Assembly: GCA_044220975.1 (NCBI GenBank)
Contig: JBGAPZ010000003.1
Location: 101,789 to 165,788 of the forward strand
From: SZUA-430 sp044220975
GTDB lineage: Bacteria; Pseudomonadota; Alphaproteobacteria; Micropepsales; Micropepsaceae
Length of the DNA stretch: 64,000 nt
Direction: 5' to 3'
Shown here: positions 52,342 through 61,449 of the stretch, one piece after another
How positions within the stretch are numbered: the first letter of the stretch is position 1
Layout: each line of letters opens with the position of its first letter
Notes under the pieces: model-generated
What the model saw: the letters and a program-made list of their open reading frames with translations, nothing else
Database searches by the model: none
Told to the model about the DNA's origin: nothing
Program-made: the position numbers and the translations under genes

Positions 52342-53168
52342 ATGACCACAAAACTGATGGCCGGCAAGCGCGGCCTGATCATGGGGGTCGCAAACGACCA
52401 CTCGATCGCATGGGGCATCGCCAAGGCGTTGCACGAACACGGCGCCCAGATGGCCTTCACCTATCAGGGCGAAGCATTCGGCAAACGTGTGAAGCCGCTG
52501 GTCGAAACGATCGGCGCGAAACTCGTACTCCCGGCCGATGTGCAAGACGACCAATCCCTGGATAGCGCCTTCGGCGAGCTGGAGCGCCAATGGGGCAGCC
52601 TCGACTTCGTCGTCCACGCCATCGCCTATTCCGACAAGAACGAGCTCAAAGGCCGCTACGTCGACACGTCGCGCGCGAACTTTCGCCAGTCGATGGAAAT
52701 CAGCTGCTACTCGTTCACCGACATCGCCAGCCGCTCCAGCCACTTGATGAAGAACGGCGGCTCGATGATCACGCTGACCTATGCGGGCTCGACACGCGCG
52801 TGATGCCGAGCTACAACGTCATGGGCGTGGCCAAGGCCGCACTCGAAGCCTCGGTCCGCTATCTCGCCGCCGACCTTGGCCGCGACGGCATCCGCGTGAA
52901 CGCGCTCTCGCCGGGCCCCATGCGCACGCTCGCAGGCTCGGTCGTGGGCGACAGCCGCAACGTCTTCAAGTGGTACAAGAACTATTCGCCGCTCAAAAAG
53001 ACGGTCGAACTGACCCACGTCGGTGGGGCCGCGGTCTATTTCTTGAGCGACCTCTCGGCCGGCGTCACAGGCGAAATCCACCACATCGACGCCGGCTTCA
53101 CCGTCATGGGCATGCCCTCTGCGCCCGACGTGAAGACATTGATCGGCGGCCTCGACGGCGACAGCTAA
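52342..53168 (+). pseudogene. fabI: Enoyl-ACP reductase FabI, frameshift near 52796
   Basis: NADH-dependent last step of fatty-acid elongation. First frame: GKRGLIMGVANDHSIAWGIA (nucleotide site), HAIAYSDKNELKG and GSMITLTYAGSTRA then stop. The second frame picks up RVMPSYNVMGVAKAALEASV (catalytic Tyr and Lys in Y-x6-K) and continues to the normal C-terminus at 53168. The join is CGACACGCGCGTGATG: removing one CG gives STRVMPSYN, the family sequence, so a 2-base insertion (CG duplication) is likely. It falls just before the catalytic Tyr. A real lesion would be fatal unless a second enoyl reductase exists; sequence error is most likely. Confidence 0.88.
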
Positions 53169-53683
53169 CGCTGCTGGCGTCGAAGCCTCATGTCCATAAA
53201 TTTCGTCCAGGGTCCGTCGGCAGCGCCGATCTCGCCCACCTCGCGCCATTCGCTTTCATCGAGATCGATCGTGAAGCGAACGACCGTCTTGCCGTCATCT
53301 GCCGGAACGCTCCACGATATCCCGCAATCGCGCACGAGAGGCTCGACGTCGATCGGAGCCCTGCCCGCGTCGTAACCCTGCCAGCGAAAGCGCTGCGTCT
53401 GCTTGTTGAACGTGACGACGGCAACACCGTCATGCGTCACGACCCGCACGCCGTTCGGCCCGTTCGTTGTGCCGTGCCCATCGACGAGAAGCACGGCGCC
53501 GCCCGCCCGCGTCTGCACATGCTCAGTGACATCGAAAGCGATGCGCGGCGCACCTGGGAACTGCGTCCACCCGCTGCCCTGCCAGTCGCCGACCCAGCAA
53601 GCCAGCTTGCCCAATCCATCGGCGGCCTGCACGCCAGGAACGAGGGCGAGCAGCAAGATCGGCGCAACGTGTCGAAGGCTCAT
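53165..53683 (-). CDS. Exported protein, unknown
   Basis: 172 residues from the ATG at 53683. Signal peptide MSLRHVAPILLLALVPGVQA. The mature part starts ADGLGKLACWVGDWQGSGW and contains repeated beta-strand segments with GHGTTNGPNGVRVVTH and RFRWQGYD. Two Cys (ACWVG and RDCGIS) may pair. It resembles small alphaproteobacterial lipocalin/DUF1579-like exported proteins, but I am not sure of the family. Its stop overlaps the fabI end by four bases. Confidence 0.65.
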   Translation of the reverse strand: MSLRHVAPILLLALVPGVQAADGLGKLACWVGDWQGSGWTQFPGAPRIAFDVTEHVQTRAGGAVLLVDGHGTTNGPNGVRVVTHDGVAVVTFNKQTQRFRWQGYDAGRAPIDVEPLVRDCGISWSVPADDGKTVVRFTIDLDESEWREVGEIGAADGPWTKFMDMRLRRQQR

Positions 53684-53694
53684 GAAGAAAGTCC

Positions 53695-54036
53695 CTATTC
53701 GTCCGCTTCGTCGAGAAGATCGCCAAGACGGTCGAGCCGGCTCTCCCAGAGCGACCGCTGATCGTGGATCCATTTCTCAAGCATCAAGAAACCCTCAGGT
53801 TCGATGCGGCAGGTTCGCGTCCGTCCCGCCTTCGCGGTTCGCACCAACCGGCTCTGCTCAAGCACATGCAGATGATGGCCGATCGCAGTCGGCGTGATGC
53901 CGAGCGGTTTGGCGAGCCGAGACACCGACTGCGGCCCCCGCCCCAACCGGTCCAGCATCTTGCGCCGCGTCGGATCGCCGAGCGCATGAAACAGCTGGTC
54001 GACGGCAACGGCGCGCTGGCGCTGAGCGGTTGCCAT
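53695..54036 (-). CDS. ArsR family regulator
   Basis: 113 residues. Winged helix AVDQLFHALGDPTRRKMLDR, VSRLAKPLGITPTAIGHHLH (recognition helix) and SRLVRTAKAGRTRTCRIEPE. No metal-site Cys pair is in the usual place. ATG start at 54036, one base after the SRPBCC stop. It is typical of regulator/AHSA1 pairs in which the ArsR protein controls its neighbour. Confidence 0.86.
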   Translation of the reverse strand: MATAQRQRAVAVDQLFHALGDPTRRKMLDRLGRGPQSVSRLAKPLGITPTAIGHHLHVLEQSRLVRTAKAGRTRTCRIEPEGFLMLEKWIHDQRSLWESRLDRLGDLLDEADE

Positions 54037-54037
54037 G

Positions 54038-54511
54038 TCAGCGGCCCAAATCGCCGGCCAACCGGTCGAGCAACTTCTCCCAGCCCTGCCGCCGCATCTG
54101 AGGGCCGTCGGCGCCCTCAAAGAACGATCCGTGATGCGTGCAGATAAGCTTCGTGCCCGCGCCCTCCGGCACAAGTTCGATCGTGACGAGCGACGCGGAA
54201 AACCGGTTCTCGCCCATCGCCATCGCCGAACCCATGACGATGCGGCGGTCGGCAACGATGTCTAGAAAGACGCCATCGTTCGTGAACGTTCGGCCAGGAA
54301 ACGGCGTGTTGGCCTTGAAGCGGTAAAGCGCGCGCTCGACCCCGCCGATGCGAAAATCCATCGCAAATTCTTCGACGTCGTGATGATCGCCCTCCGCGTA
54401 CCAGCGCCGCTTCTTGGCAGGGTCGGCAAACGCCGCAAACACGCGGCCGGGCGCGTGAGGATAGATGCGCGTCAGCACAAACGTGTCGTGTACGGCAAGC
54501 TGAGCGTTCAT
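54038..54511 (-). CDS. SRPBCC (AHSA1-like) domain protein
   Basis: 157 residues. START-like cavity fold: HDTFVLTRIYPHAPGRVFAA, DPAKKRRWYAEGDHHDVEEF, FRIGGVERALYRFKAN and the long C-terminal helix GPQMRRQGWEKLLDRLAGDL. It probably binds a hydrophobic ligand; no enzymatic residues are evident. Start ATG at 54511 with AGGTGG about 6 bases before it (a GTG at 54520 is possible). Co-transcribed with the ArsR gene. Confidence 0.84.
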   Translation of the reverse strand: MNAQLAVHDTFVLTRIYPHAPGRVFAAFADPAKKRRWYAEGDHHDVEEFAMDFRIGGVERALYRFKANTPFPGRTFTNDGVFLDIVADRRIVMGSAMAMGENRFSASLVTIELVPEGAGTKLICTHHGSFFEGADGPQMRRQGWEKLLDRLAGDLGR

Positions 54512-54525
54512 CGTCACCACCTAAC

Positions 54526-54545
54526 ACTGAAATCATCACTTCAGT
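54526..54545. promoter_or_regulatory. Likely ArsR operator upstream of the SRPBCC gene
   Basis: Perfect inverted repeat ACTGAA-N8-TTCAGT, about 15 bp before the start codon; a further TTTCAGTATT lies at about 54578-54587. The position suits autorepression by the ArsR protein. Confidence 0.55.
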
Positions 54546-54600
54546 ATAAAATCGCATGACCGATAGTCAAGCGGCCATTTCAGTATTAAGACCAAAGAAA

Positions 54601-54632
54601 AGGCCGCGTGAGACGAACGCCCCACGCGGCCT
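54601..54632 (-). terminator. Terminator after pnp
   Basis: 10-bp perfect stem AGGCCGCGTG (54601-54610) / CACGCGGCCT (54623-54632) with a 12-base loop. On the minus strand it is followed by TTTTCTTTGG. Confidence 0.75.
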
Positions 54633-54651
54633 GGAACTTCTAGAGCGGGCC

Positions 54652-56787
54652 TTAGCCTTCGGCTGCCCGATCGCCCTTGTCGCCGTCGTCGGCGATTTCC
54701 TTGCCCGTCGTCTGGTCGACGATGCGCATGGAGAGGCGCACCTTGCCGCGGTCGTCGAAGCCCAACAGCTTCACGAACACCTTGTCGCCTTCCTTCACGA
54801 CGTCGCCGGTCTTTGCGACCTTCTTGCGGGCGAGCTGCGAAATATGGACAAGCCCGTCGCGCGCGCCGAAGAAGTTCACGAACGCGCCGAAGTCCATGAC
54901 CTTCACGACCTTGCCTTCGTAGATCTCGCCGACCTCGGGCTCAGCCACGATCGACTTGATCCACTTGAGCGCGGCACGGATGGACTCGCCGTTCGCGGAC
55001 GCGACCTTCACCACGCCGTCGTCTTGGATGTCGATCTTCGCACCCGTCTTCTCGACGATCTCGCGGATCACCTTGCCGCCCTGCCCGATCACTTCGCGGA
55101 TCTTGTCGGTCGGAATGTTGATCACCTCGATGCGCGGCGCATGTTCGCCGAGCTCCGAGCGCGCACCGGTCAACGCCTTCGACATCTCGTTGAGGATGTG
55201 CAGACGCCCGTCCTTCGCCTGCGTCAGCGCCACCTTCATGATCTCTTCGGTGATGCCGGCGATCTTGATGTCCATCTGCAGCGCCGTCACGCCATTCGCG
55301 GAACCGGCCACCTTGAAGTCCATGTCGCCCAGGTGATCTTCATCGCCCAGGATGTCCGACAGAACGGCGAACTTGTCGCCTTCCTTGATGAGGCCCATCG
55401 CGATACCCGCGCAGGGGCTCTTCAACGGCACGCCCGCGTCCATCAAAGACAGCGACGAACCGCAAACCGTGGCCATCGACGACGAACCGTTCGACTCCGT
55501 GATCTCCGAGACGATGCGGATCGTGTAGGGGAACTTGTCCTTCTCCGGCATCAACGGATGGATCGCGCGCCACGCGAGCTTTCCGTGCCCGATGTCGCGG
55601 CGCTTCGGCGCGCCGACGCGGCCCGTCTCGCCGACCGAGAACGGAGGGAAGTTGTAGTGCAGCATGAAGTGCTGCTTGTACGTCCCTTCCAGCGAGTCGA
55701 CGTACTGCTCGTCTTCGCCGGTGCCCAGCGTGGTGACGACCAACGCCTGCGTCTCGCCGCGCGTAAACAGCGACGAACCGTGCGTCCGCGGTAGCACGCC
55801 GACTTCTGCCACGATCGGGCGGACGGTCTTCGTGTCGCGGCCGTCGATGCGCTTGCCGGTGTCGAGGATGTCGTTGCGAACGATCGCAGCTTCCAACTCC
55901 TTGAACAGCCCGCCCACGACGAGCGGATCGGCCTTGCCTTCGCCCGAGAACTCTTCGAGGACGCGCTTCTTTGCGACGCCGATCTTTTCGTAGCGCACCT
56001 GCTTCTGGCGCTCGCGATAGGCCGCGCGCACGTCGGCTTCGGCTACGCCCTTGATCTTCGAGAGCAGAGCGTCGTTGTCCGGCACAACATGATCGCGCGG
56101 ATCCTTCGCTGCGCGCTCGGCCAAGCGGATGATCGCCTGGATGACCGGCTGCATCGAGCGATGCCCGAACATGACCGCACCCAGCATCACGTCTTCCGAA
56201 AGCTCTTTCGCCTCCGATTCGACCATCATCACCGCATCGTGCGTACCGGCGACGACGAGATCGAGGCTCGACTCCGGCATCTTCTCGATCAGCGGGTTCA
56301 ACACGTACTCGCCGTTGATGTAACCGACGCGTGCTGCGCCGATCGGCCCCTGAAACGGCACGCCCGACAGCGTCAGCGCCGCCGACACTGCGACCATCGC
56401 CAGAATGTCGGGATCGTTCTCGAGATCGTGGCTGAGAACCGTCGCGATCACTTGCGTCTCGCAACGATAGCCGTTGACGAACAGCGGACGGATCGGCCGG
56501 TCGATCAGACGCGAGATCAGCGTCTCACGTTCAGTGGGACGTCCCTCGCGCTTGAAATAGCCGCCGGGAATGCGGCCCGCGGCGAACGTTTTTTCTTGGT
56601 AGTCGACGGTGAGCGGCAGAAAATCGATGCCCGGCCGTGGGCCCTTTGCCGAAACGACGGTGGCCATCACCGTGGTCTCGCCGATCGTCGCGAGCACCGC
56701 GCCGTCGGCCTGGCGCGCGATGCGCCCGGTTTCCAGTGTGAGCTTACGCCCGCCCCAGTCGATTTCCTCGCGTTGTATATCGAACAT
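54652..56787 (-). CDS. pnp: Polynucleotide phosphorylase
   Basis: 3'-5' phosphorolytic exoribonuclease of the degradosome. 711 residues from the ATG at 56787 (AAGGA about 9 bases upstream; the longer frame upstream is not family-like). Two RNase PH domains: VDYQEKTFAAGRIPGGYFKR and FTRGETQALVVTTLG, with TESNGSSSMATVCGSSLSL in the second. KH domain IREVIGQGGKVIREIVEKTG and S1 domain GEIYEGKVVKVMDFGAFVNF with DGLVHISQL. Charged tail. Confidence 0.98.
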   Translation of the reverse strand: MFDIQREEIDWGGRKLTLETGRIARQADGAVLATIGETTVMATVVSAKGPRPGIDFLPLTVDYQEKTFAAGRIPGGYFKREGRPTERETLISRLIDRPIRPLFVNGYRCETQVIATVLSHDLENDPDILAMVAVSAALTLSGVPFQGPIGAARVGYINGEYVLNPLIEKMPESSLDLVVAGTHDAVMMVESEAKELSEDVMLGAVMFGHRSMQPVIQAIIRLAERAAKDPRDHVVPDNDALLSKIKGVAEADVRAAYRERQKQVRYEKIGVAKKRVLEEFSGEGKADPLVVGGLFKELEAAIVRNDILDTGKRIDGRDTKTVRPIVAEVGVLPRTHGSSLFTRGETQALVVTTLGTGEDEQYVDSLEGTYKQHFMLHYNFPPFSVGETGRVGAPKRRDIGHGKLAWRAIHPLMPEKDKFPYTIRIVSEITESNGSSSMATVCGSSLSLMDAGVPLKSPCAGIAMGLIKEGDKFAVLSDILGDEDHLGDMDFKVAGSANGVTALQMDIKIAGITEEIMKVALTQAKDGRLHILNEMSKALTGARSELGEHAPRIEVINIPTDKIREVIGQGGKVIREIVEKTGAKIDIQDDGVVKVASANGESIRAALKWIKSIVAEPEVGEIYEGKVVKVMDFGAFVNFFGARDGLVHISQLARKKVAKTGDVVKEGDKVFVKLLGFDDRGKVRLSMRIVDQTTGKEIADDGDKGDRAAEG

Positions 56788-56886
56788 GTACGTCAGTCCT
56801 TCCTTTGCCACCGCCGGATTGCGGTGAGCCTTCGCTGCTCTTTGCTTGCAGGGAAACTTGTTGAAACGCGCATGACCGTCCGCGGC

Positions 56887-56949
56887 CGCGCGCAATTGCT
56901 GCGCGCGTTCCCGCGATGACTGTCGTGCGATGAGTGAGGCTAAGCCTCA
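56887..56949 (-). promoter_or_regulatory. pnp leader hairpins
   Basis: CGCGCGC (56887-56893) / GCGCGCG (56901-56907) with a 7-base loop, and a TGAGGCT-A-AGCCTCA palindrome (56935-56949) just after the rpsO stop. In enterobacteria the pnp leader carries an RNase III hairpin for autoregulation; a parallel role here is inference. Confidence 0.45.
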
Positions 56950-56957
56950 TGCGGCCG

Positions 56958-57227
56958 TTACCGGCGCAGGCCAAGCTTGGCGATGATCGCGTCGTAACGC
57001 TTCTTGTCCTTGTCCTTGAGGTAGTCGAGCAGCCGGCGGCGCGTCGACACCATCCTGAGCAAGCCGCGACGCGAATGGTTGTCCTTCACGTGCGCCTTGA
57101 AATGATCGGTCAGCGTGTTGATACGCTCCGACAGGATGGCAACCTGGACTTCCGGCGAACCGGTATCTCCGGGCTTCGTAGCGTTTTGCTTGACGATTTC
57201 GTTCTTACGGTCTTGCGGCAACGACAT
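56958..57227 (-). CDS. rpsO: 30S ribosomal protein S15
   Basis: 89 residues, standard length. PGDTGSPEVQVAILSERINT, LTDHFKAHVKDNHSRRGLLR and RRRLLDYLKDKDKKRYD are the rRNA-binding helices of S15. It lies between truB and pnp in the conserved infB-rbfA-truB-rpsO-pnp order. Confidence 0.99.
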   Translation of the reverse strand: MSLPQDRKNEIVKQNATKPGDTGSPEVQVAILSERINTLTDHFKAHVKDNHSRRGLLRMVSTRRRLLDYLKDKDKKRYDAIIAKLGLRR

Positions 57228-57237
57228 CGGGTTTCCT

Positions 57238-58176
57238 TCAATGTGAAAAGTTGAACACCCGCGTAGGCCTCAACTCACCCCGTTCGAACGTAGCGATCGC
57301 AACCGGATCGCCGCTTCGACTGCGGCAGTACACGGGAACGCTATGAGCGTCACCGTCCACCACAGCCTCCGCACGGAGAGAGACTCGGCCTCGCGCGAGA
57401 ATCGCCTGACCCAACCTGAGGCTGGAGGCTTCCTGATCCGTCACGGCCAACCCCGGGATGTCGTCCAGGGCGGTCGCAAGCGGCATGAGCAAGCGCTTGG
57501 CGGCGCCGTCTGTACCAGATTTTTCCAGGTTTTCCAGCGAAATCGCGGCCTTGAGGTCGAACGGGCCGACCGAAAGCCGGGTTAAGGCAATCACATGCCC
57601 AAGGCACCCCAAAGCCCGGCCCAAATCCCGCGCAAACGCGCGAACGTAGGTCCCTTTGCCGCAGGACATCTCGAAGACCGCACTGTCGACAGCTTCCTCG
57701 ACCAGCTCAACCCGGTGGATGTGTGTGAGCCGCGCCGCCAGCTCCACGACCTCACCCTCGCGAGCGAGATCGTAGGCCCGTTCGCCGTCGACTTTGATCG
57801 CCGAGAACGCAGGCGGCACCTGCATGACCTGCCCGACGAACTGCGGCAGAGCCCGCAGGATCTCCTCGGTCGTCGGACGCGATGCGCTTTCGCGCGTCAC
57901 CGGACCTTCGCTGTCGTCGGTCGAAGTCTCGGCCCCCCAACGCACCGTGAAGCGGTAGGCCTTCCGCGCATCGACGAGAAAAGGAACCGTTTTCGTCGCC
58001 TCGCCGAAGGCAAGCGGCAACACGCCGTTCGCCAGCGGATCGAGCGTTCCGGCATGTCCCGCTTTCGACGCGTTCAGCAGCCGCCGCGCAATCGCCAGCG
58101 CCTTCGTGGAGGTCATGCCGAGCGGCTTATCGAGCACCAGCCACCCGTGAACCGGATCGCCTTTACGCTTCGCCAT
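57238..58176 (-). CDS. truB: tRNA pseudouridine-55 synthase
   Basis: 312 residues. Catalytic Asp in GHAGTLDPLANGVLPLAFGE, then VPPAFSAIKVDGERAYDLAR, FEMSCGKGTYVRAFARDLGR and LTRLSVGPFDL. Modifies U55 in the T-loop of tRNAs. Overlaps the end of rbfA by 14 bases, so translation is coupled. Confidence 0.97.
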   Translation of the reverse strand: MAKRKGDPVHGWLVLDKPLGMTSTKALAIARRLLNASKAGHAGTLDPLANGVLPLAFGEATKTVPFLVDARKAYRFTVRWGAETSTDDSEGPVTRESASRPTTEEILRALPQFVGQVMQVPPAFSAIKVDGERAYDLAREGEVVELAARLTHIHRVELVEEAVDSAVFEMSCGKGTYVRAFARDLGRALGCLGHVIALTRLSVGPFDLKAAISLENLEKSGTDGAAKRLLMPLATALDDIPGLAVTDQEASSLRLGQAILARGRVSLRAEAVVDGDAHSVPVYCRSRSGDPVAIATFERGELRPTRVFNFSH

Positions 58177-58576
58177 CGCTCGACTTCAGATCGCGCCTTA
58201 CGCGCTCGGACCTCAAAAGCTCTTCGATATGGTGCGCCTCGTCGAACGACTTGTCCTTGATGAACGTGAGCGTCGGCGCATAGCGCAGCTGTATTTCCTG
58301 CGCCACCTGCGAACGCAAATAGGGTGCCGAACGATTGAGTCCCTTCAACACCTCATCGACGCCCTTGCCGCTCAACGGCATCGCAAAGACCGTCGCATTC
58401 TTCAGGTCAGGACTAATGCGCACTTCGGAGACGGTAACCGACACACCTGCAAGCGCAGGTTCGTGCAAATCGCCCCGCATAAGCAGACGTGCCAAAATAT
58501 GGCGGATCTCCTCCGCGACGCGCAGCTGCCGCTGGCTCGGTCCGTGCTGTTCGGGTTTCGTAGATTTGCGCTTCAT
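58163..58576 (-). CDS. rbfA: Ribosome-binding factor A
   Basis: 137 residues. KH-like 16S rRNA maturation factor: QRQLRVAEEIRHILARLLMR, VSVTVSEVRISPDLKNATVF, LNRSAPYLRSQVAQEIQLRY and PTLTFIKDKSFDEAHHIEEL. Overlaps truB. Confidence 0.96.
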   Translation of the reverse strand: MKRKSTKPEQHGPSQRQLRVAEEIRHILARLLMRGDLHEPALAGVSVTVSEVRISPDLKNATVFAMPLSGKGVDEVLKGLNRSAPYLRSQVAQEIQLRYAPTLTFIKDKSFDEAHHIEELLRSERVRRDLKSSDGEA

Positions 58577-58618
58577 GGCAGCGGGCTTCTAAAGCTCAAA
58601 AGCCTGAAGTCCAAGCCC

Positions 58619-60232
58619 TTACGAAGCCTCGTACCCAAAGGCCGCAACCCAAGGCTCAAGTACGGGCAAGACCGGCTCCAAGAATCGGCGGTAATTCAGC
58701 CACTTTCCGCGCGACGACGTGTAGAGCGGCTGCACGACCTGCGAAGCACTCGGCGTCGCGATCACGCGCCCCTTTGCGGTCTCGGCATAACCGCGCACCG
58801 CATTATCCCACGGCAGACCTAGGAACGAGAGCAACGCGCCAACCGACGCATCGAAGTCACCGATCACGGCCTCGTACCGGACCTCATGAACCTCTATCGG
58901 CAACTTTGCACGGCACGTCTGCACGAGCCGCATCACGGCGTCGTAATAGGCAGCCGCCGTATCCAATCGAAGCAACTGATACATTGCCGCGTTCATCCCA
59001 AACCGCTGCTGGTAGCAGCTCAGCACGCAATCCCTCGGATCGCGCAACGCGAGCACGATCTTTGCGCGTGGAAACAGGCGACAGATCACGGGCAACAGGG
59101 CAGCGTTGAGCGGAAGTTTGTCGACAAAGACCTCACGCATGGGCGCACCGGACAAACTGGCATTGACGCTCGCCCAATAGCCCGCGCGCAGCCGCTCGGC
59201 CTCGCTTTCGCTTAAGTGCTCCAATCGCGCAAAGTCGGTGTCCGATCCCACGAGCGCACGCCCCGCCTCCATCAAATTGTCGCGTTCTTCCAGCGTCGTG
59301 ACCTTCGGATGCGAAGCCAAGATCTGATCGACCAGTGTCGTTCCCGATCGGGGGAATCCAATCACGAACGCAGGCGAGGGAGATGCAGCAGGCGTCGCCT
59401 GCCACTTGCTTGCGTCAACGCCCGCAACGAAATCGGTAAGCCGCACAATCGATTGCGGCGCGAGATAGCTGCGGTCGTTCCCGAATTCGCCGGCCGCTTG
59501 CTCAAGCAGCAGATTGGCGCGCGAGAACTCTGCAAACGCATCGTCATAGCGGCCGAGCTTCTCGTACGCCTCGCCCAGATGCCCCTGCGCGACCACGCGG
59601 TTCGTTGGCGAAAGCGACGGCGCGCGAAGCAATATCTCCAGGCCGCTTGCGGCAGCTGCAGCCTCCTTGGATCGTAGTTGGACTTTCGCTCGCGTCATCT
59701 GCGCCGATACATTCTGCGGCGCAAGGCTGAGCGCACGGCCCGCGATACGCAGCGCGTCATCAAGACGATGCTCTTCCTCCGCGATGCGCGCCAACGCCGC
59801 AACGGGTTCCGCGTAGCTCGACTGGATAGCGACGGCGCGCTCGTACGCCCGCTTCGCCTCCTCACGAAGTCCCAGATCAAGCAACACATTGCCGAGGCTG
59901 TTCTGTGCAATCGCGTGCCGCCGGTCGACGCGCAACGCTGCCTCCAGCGCCTCCCGCGCATCGCTCACGCGGCCAGCAGCCCGGTAGGCCGCACCAAGAT
60001 TGGTCAGCACATGAATGTGGCCCGGCATCGACTGCCGCGCGCGCTCATAAAGTCCGATCGCCCCGTTGACGTCGCCCGCCTCCATCCGAGCGAGGCCGAG
60101 CAGCATGAGCGCATTCGGCTCCTCGCCGAACCGCGCGAGCACTTGCTCGCACAGGGCAACGGCCTCGCCAACGGCGCCGCGCTCCATCGCCGTCGTCGCC
60201 TGCTGAAGCAACTGGATTGCGCCACCGCTCAC
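58619..60232 (-). CDS. TPR protein fused to a sulfotransferase domain
   Basis: 537 residues from the GTG at 60232, which overlaps the stop of the citrate-synthase-like gene by four bases. N-terminal two fifths are about six tetratricopeptide repeats (NALMLLGLARMEAGDVNGAI, ALRVDRRHAIAQNSLGNVLL). The C-terminal half is a sulfotransferase: PAPS 5' loop GFPRSGTTLVDQILASHPKV and 3' phosphate region LALRDPRDCVLSCYQQRF. TPR-sulfotransferases are common in alphaproteobacteria; the acceptor is unknown. Confidence 0.88.
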   Translation of the reverse strand: MSGGAIQLLQQATTAMERGAVGEAVALCEQVLARFGEEPNALMLLGLARMEAGDVNGAIGLYERARQSMPGHIHVLTNLGAAYRAAGRVSDAREALEAALRVDRRHAIAQNSLGNVLLDLGLREEAKRAYERAVAIQSSYAEPVAALARIAEEEHRLDDALRIAGRALSLAPQNVSAQMTRAKVQLRSKEAAAAASGLEILLRAPSLSPTNRVVAQGHLGEAYEKLGRYDDAFAEFSRANLLLEQAAGEFGNDRSYLAPQSIVRLTDFVAGVDASKWQATPAASPSPAFVIGFPRSGTTLVDQILASHPKVTTLEERDNLMEAGRALVGSDTDFARLEHLSESEAERLRAGYWASVNASLSGAPMREVFVDKLPLNAALLPVICRLFPRAKIVLALRDPRDCVLSCYQQRFGMNAAMYQLLRLDTAAAYYDAVMRLVQTCRAKLPIEVHEVRYEAVIGDFDASVGALLSFLGLPWDNAVRGYAETAKGRVIATPSASQVVQPLYTSSRGKWLNYRRFLEPVLPVLEPWVAAFGYEAS

Positions 60233-61449
60233 TCGATCACGAACTCCGCCCTGGGCCGGATCAATCGCCCGCTCGCGCGCTGTTCGAACACATGCGCAAG
60301 CCACCCGACGGATCGCCCGATCGCAAACAACGCAAGCGCCGCGCCGGACGGCAACTCGAAACTCCGCTCAAGCGCCACAAGAGCAAAGTCGATGTTGGGC
60401 TCGACCCCGGCCATCGCGCGCCCCGCGCCAAGCACCGCCGCCGCAACCGGATCGAGTTTGATCTGCTCCAACAACTCCGCGGCACGCGGGTCGCCCTCGC
60501 GATACAGAAAATGTCCGAACCCCGGCAACAGCTCGCCGTGCTGGAGCCGCGTCGCAACCGCTTCTCCCGCATCGCTCGCGCGCTCGACGCCGCCAAGGAA
60601 CGCCCGCGTTCGCTCCGTCGCAGCGCCGTGCAAAGGTCCGCTCAACGCTGCGATTCCGGCGAGCACGCAGTGGGTATGGCGCGCGCCGGTCGAAGCAACG
60701 ACGCGCACCGCAAATGTCGAAGCGTTCAACTCGTGATCGGCGAGCAGTACCAATGCACGCCGGATCGCTTCCGACGCTTTCGGTCGCCCCCAAGCGTGCG
60801 CGACGGCGCGATGGATTGGACTGGAGACAGGTCCGTTCACAGGCGCAACCGCCGCAGCGATCGCAAGCACCAGCCGCGCGGCAGCACTGAAGGCATGTGC
60901 GCCGGCCTTTCCCGCGTTCGGCGCCTCAAGCGAGGTAAGTAACGGCAGCAGCGTACTCGCACGATCCGTGGCGCGCTGAGGTGCAAAGCGCGCTGCAATC
61001 TCGGTCCAACCGGGAACCTTCGCAGGATCGAACGCCACACCGGCAAACGGATCGGTATCGCCGGTCTGCCAGAGCAGGTGGGCCGCCTCCTCGAGCGTCG
61101 CCTTGCGCGAGAACGCGATCGCGTCTTCCGAGCGATAGTAAAGTCGGTCGTCCTCGAAATGCGTGAGCCGCGTCTTCAAGACCGGCAGCCCGAAGTCGAG
61201 CGCAGTTGCCGCCGCCGTGCGCGGCCGGCGCATCTTGGTCTTGCGGGCTACGAGCGCTTGCACATCGGCCGCCACATACAGACTGGCCTTCGCCCGGCTT
61301 GGGTGTTCGGTCGAGCGAACCAACCCACGGCTGACATAGGCGTAGAGTGTATTACGGCTAACGCCCAACACCTTGGTGGCCGCCGCCGCATCGATCAGGG
61401 CATCGGGGCGCTTCGGGACCGGTCGTTTGGTTACTGCGCTTCCACTCAT
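60229..61449 (-). CDS. Citrate-synthase-family protein with N-terminal helix-turn-helix
   Basis: 406 residues. An N-terminal MerR/excisionase-type DNA-binding segment (IDAAAATKVLGVSRNTLYAY, then SRGLVRS, about residues 18-45) is followed by a citrate synthase fold: DHELNASTFAVRVVAS, GPLHGAATE (active-site His), GFGHFLYREGDPRA (second His), VEPNIDFALVAL (Asp) and SGRLIRPRAEF. The catalytic triad is kept. The fusion suggests a metabolite-responsive regulator or a regulator-linked enzyme. ATG at 61449; no Shine-Dalgarno is obvious. Divergent from a second citrate-synthase-like gene. Confidence 0.82.
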   Translation of the reverse strand: MSGSAVTKRPVPKRPDALIDAAAATKVLGVSRNTLYAYVSRGLVRSTEHPSRAKASLYVAADVQALVARKTKMRRPRTAAATALDFGLPVLKTRLTHFEDDRLYYRSEDAIAFSRKATLEEAAHLLWQTGDTDPFAGVAFDPAKVPGWTEIAARFAPQRATDRASTLLPLLTSLEAPNAGKAGAHAFSAAARLVLAIAAAVAPVNGPVSSPIHRAVAHAWGRPKASEAIRRALVLLADHELNASTFAVRVVASTGARHTHCVLAGIAALSGPLHGAATERTRAFLGGVERASDAGEAVATRLQHGELLPGFGHFLYREGDPRAAELLEQIKLDPVAAAVLGAGRAMAGVEPNIDFALVALERSFELPSGAALALFAIGRSVGWLAHVFEQRASGRLIRPRAEFVIE

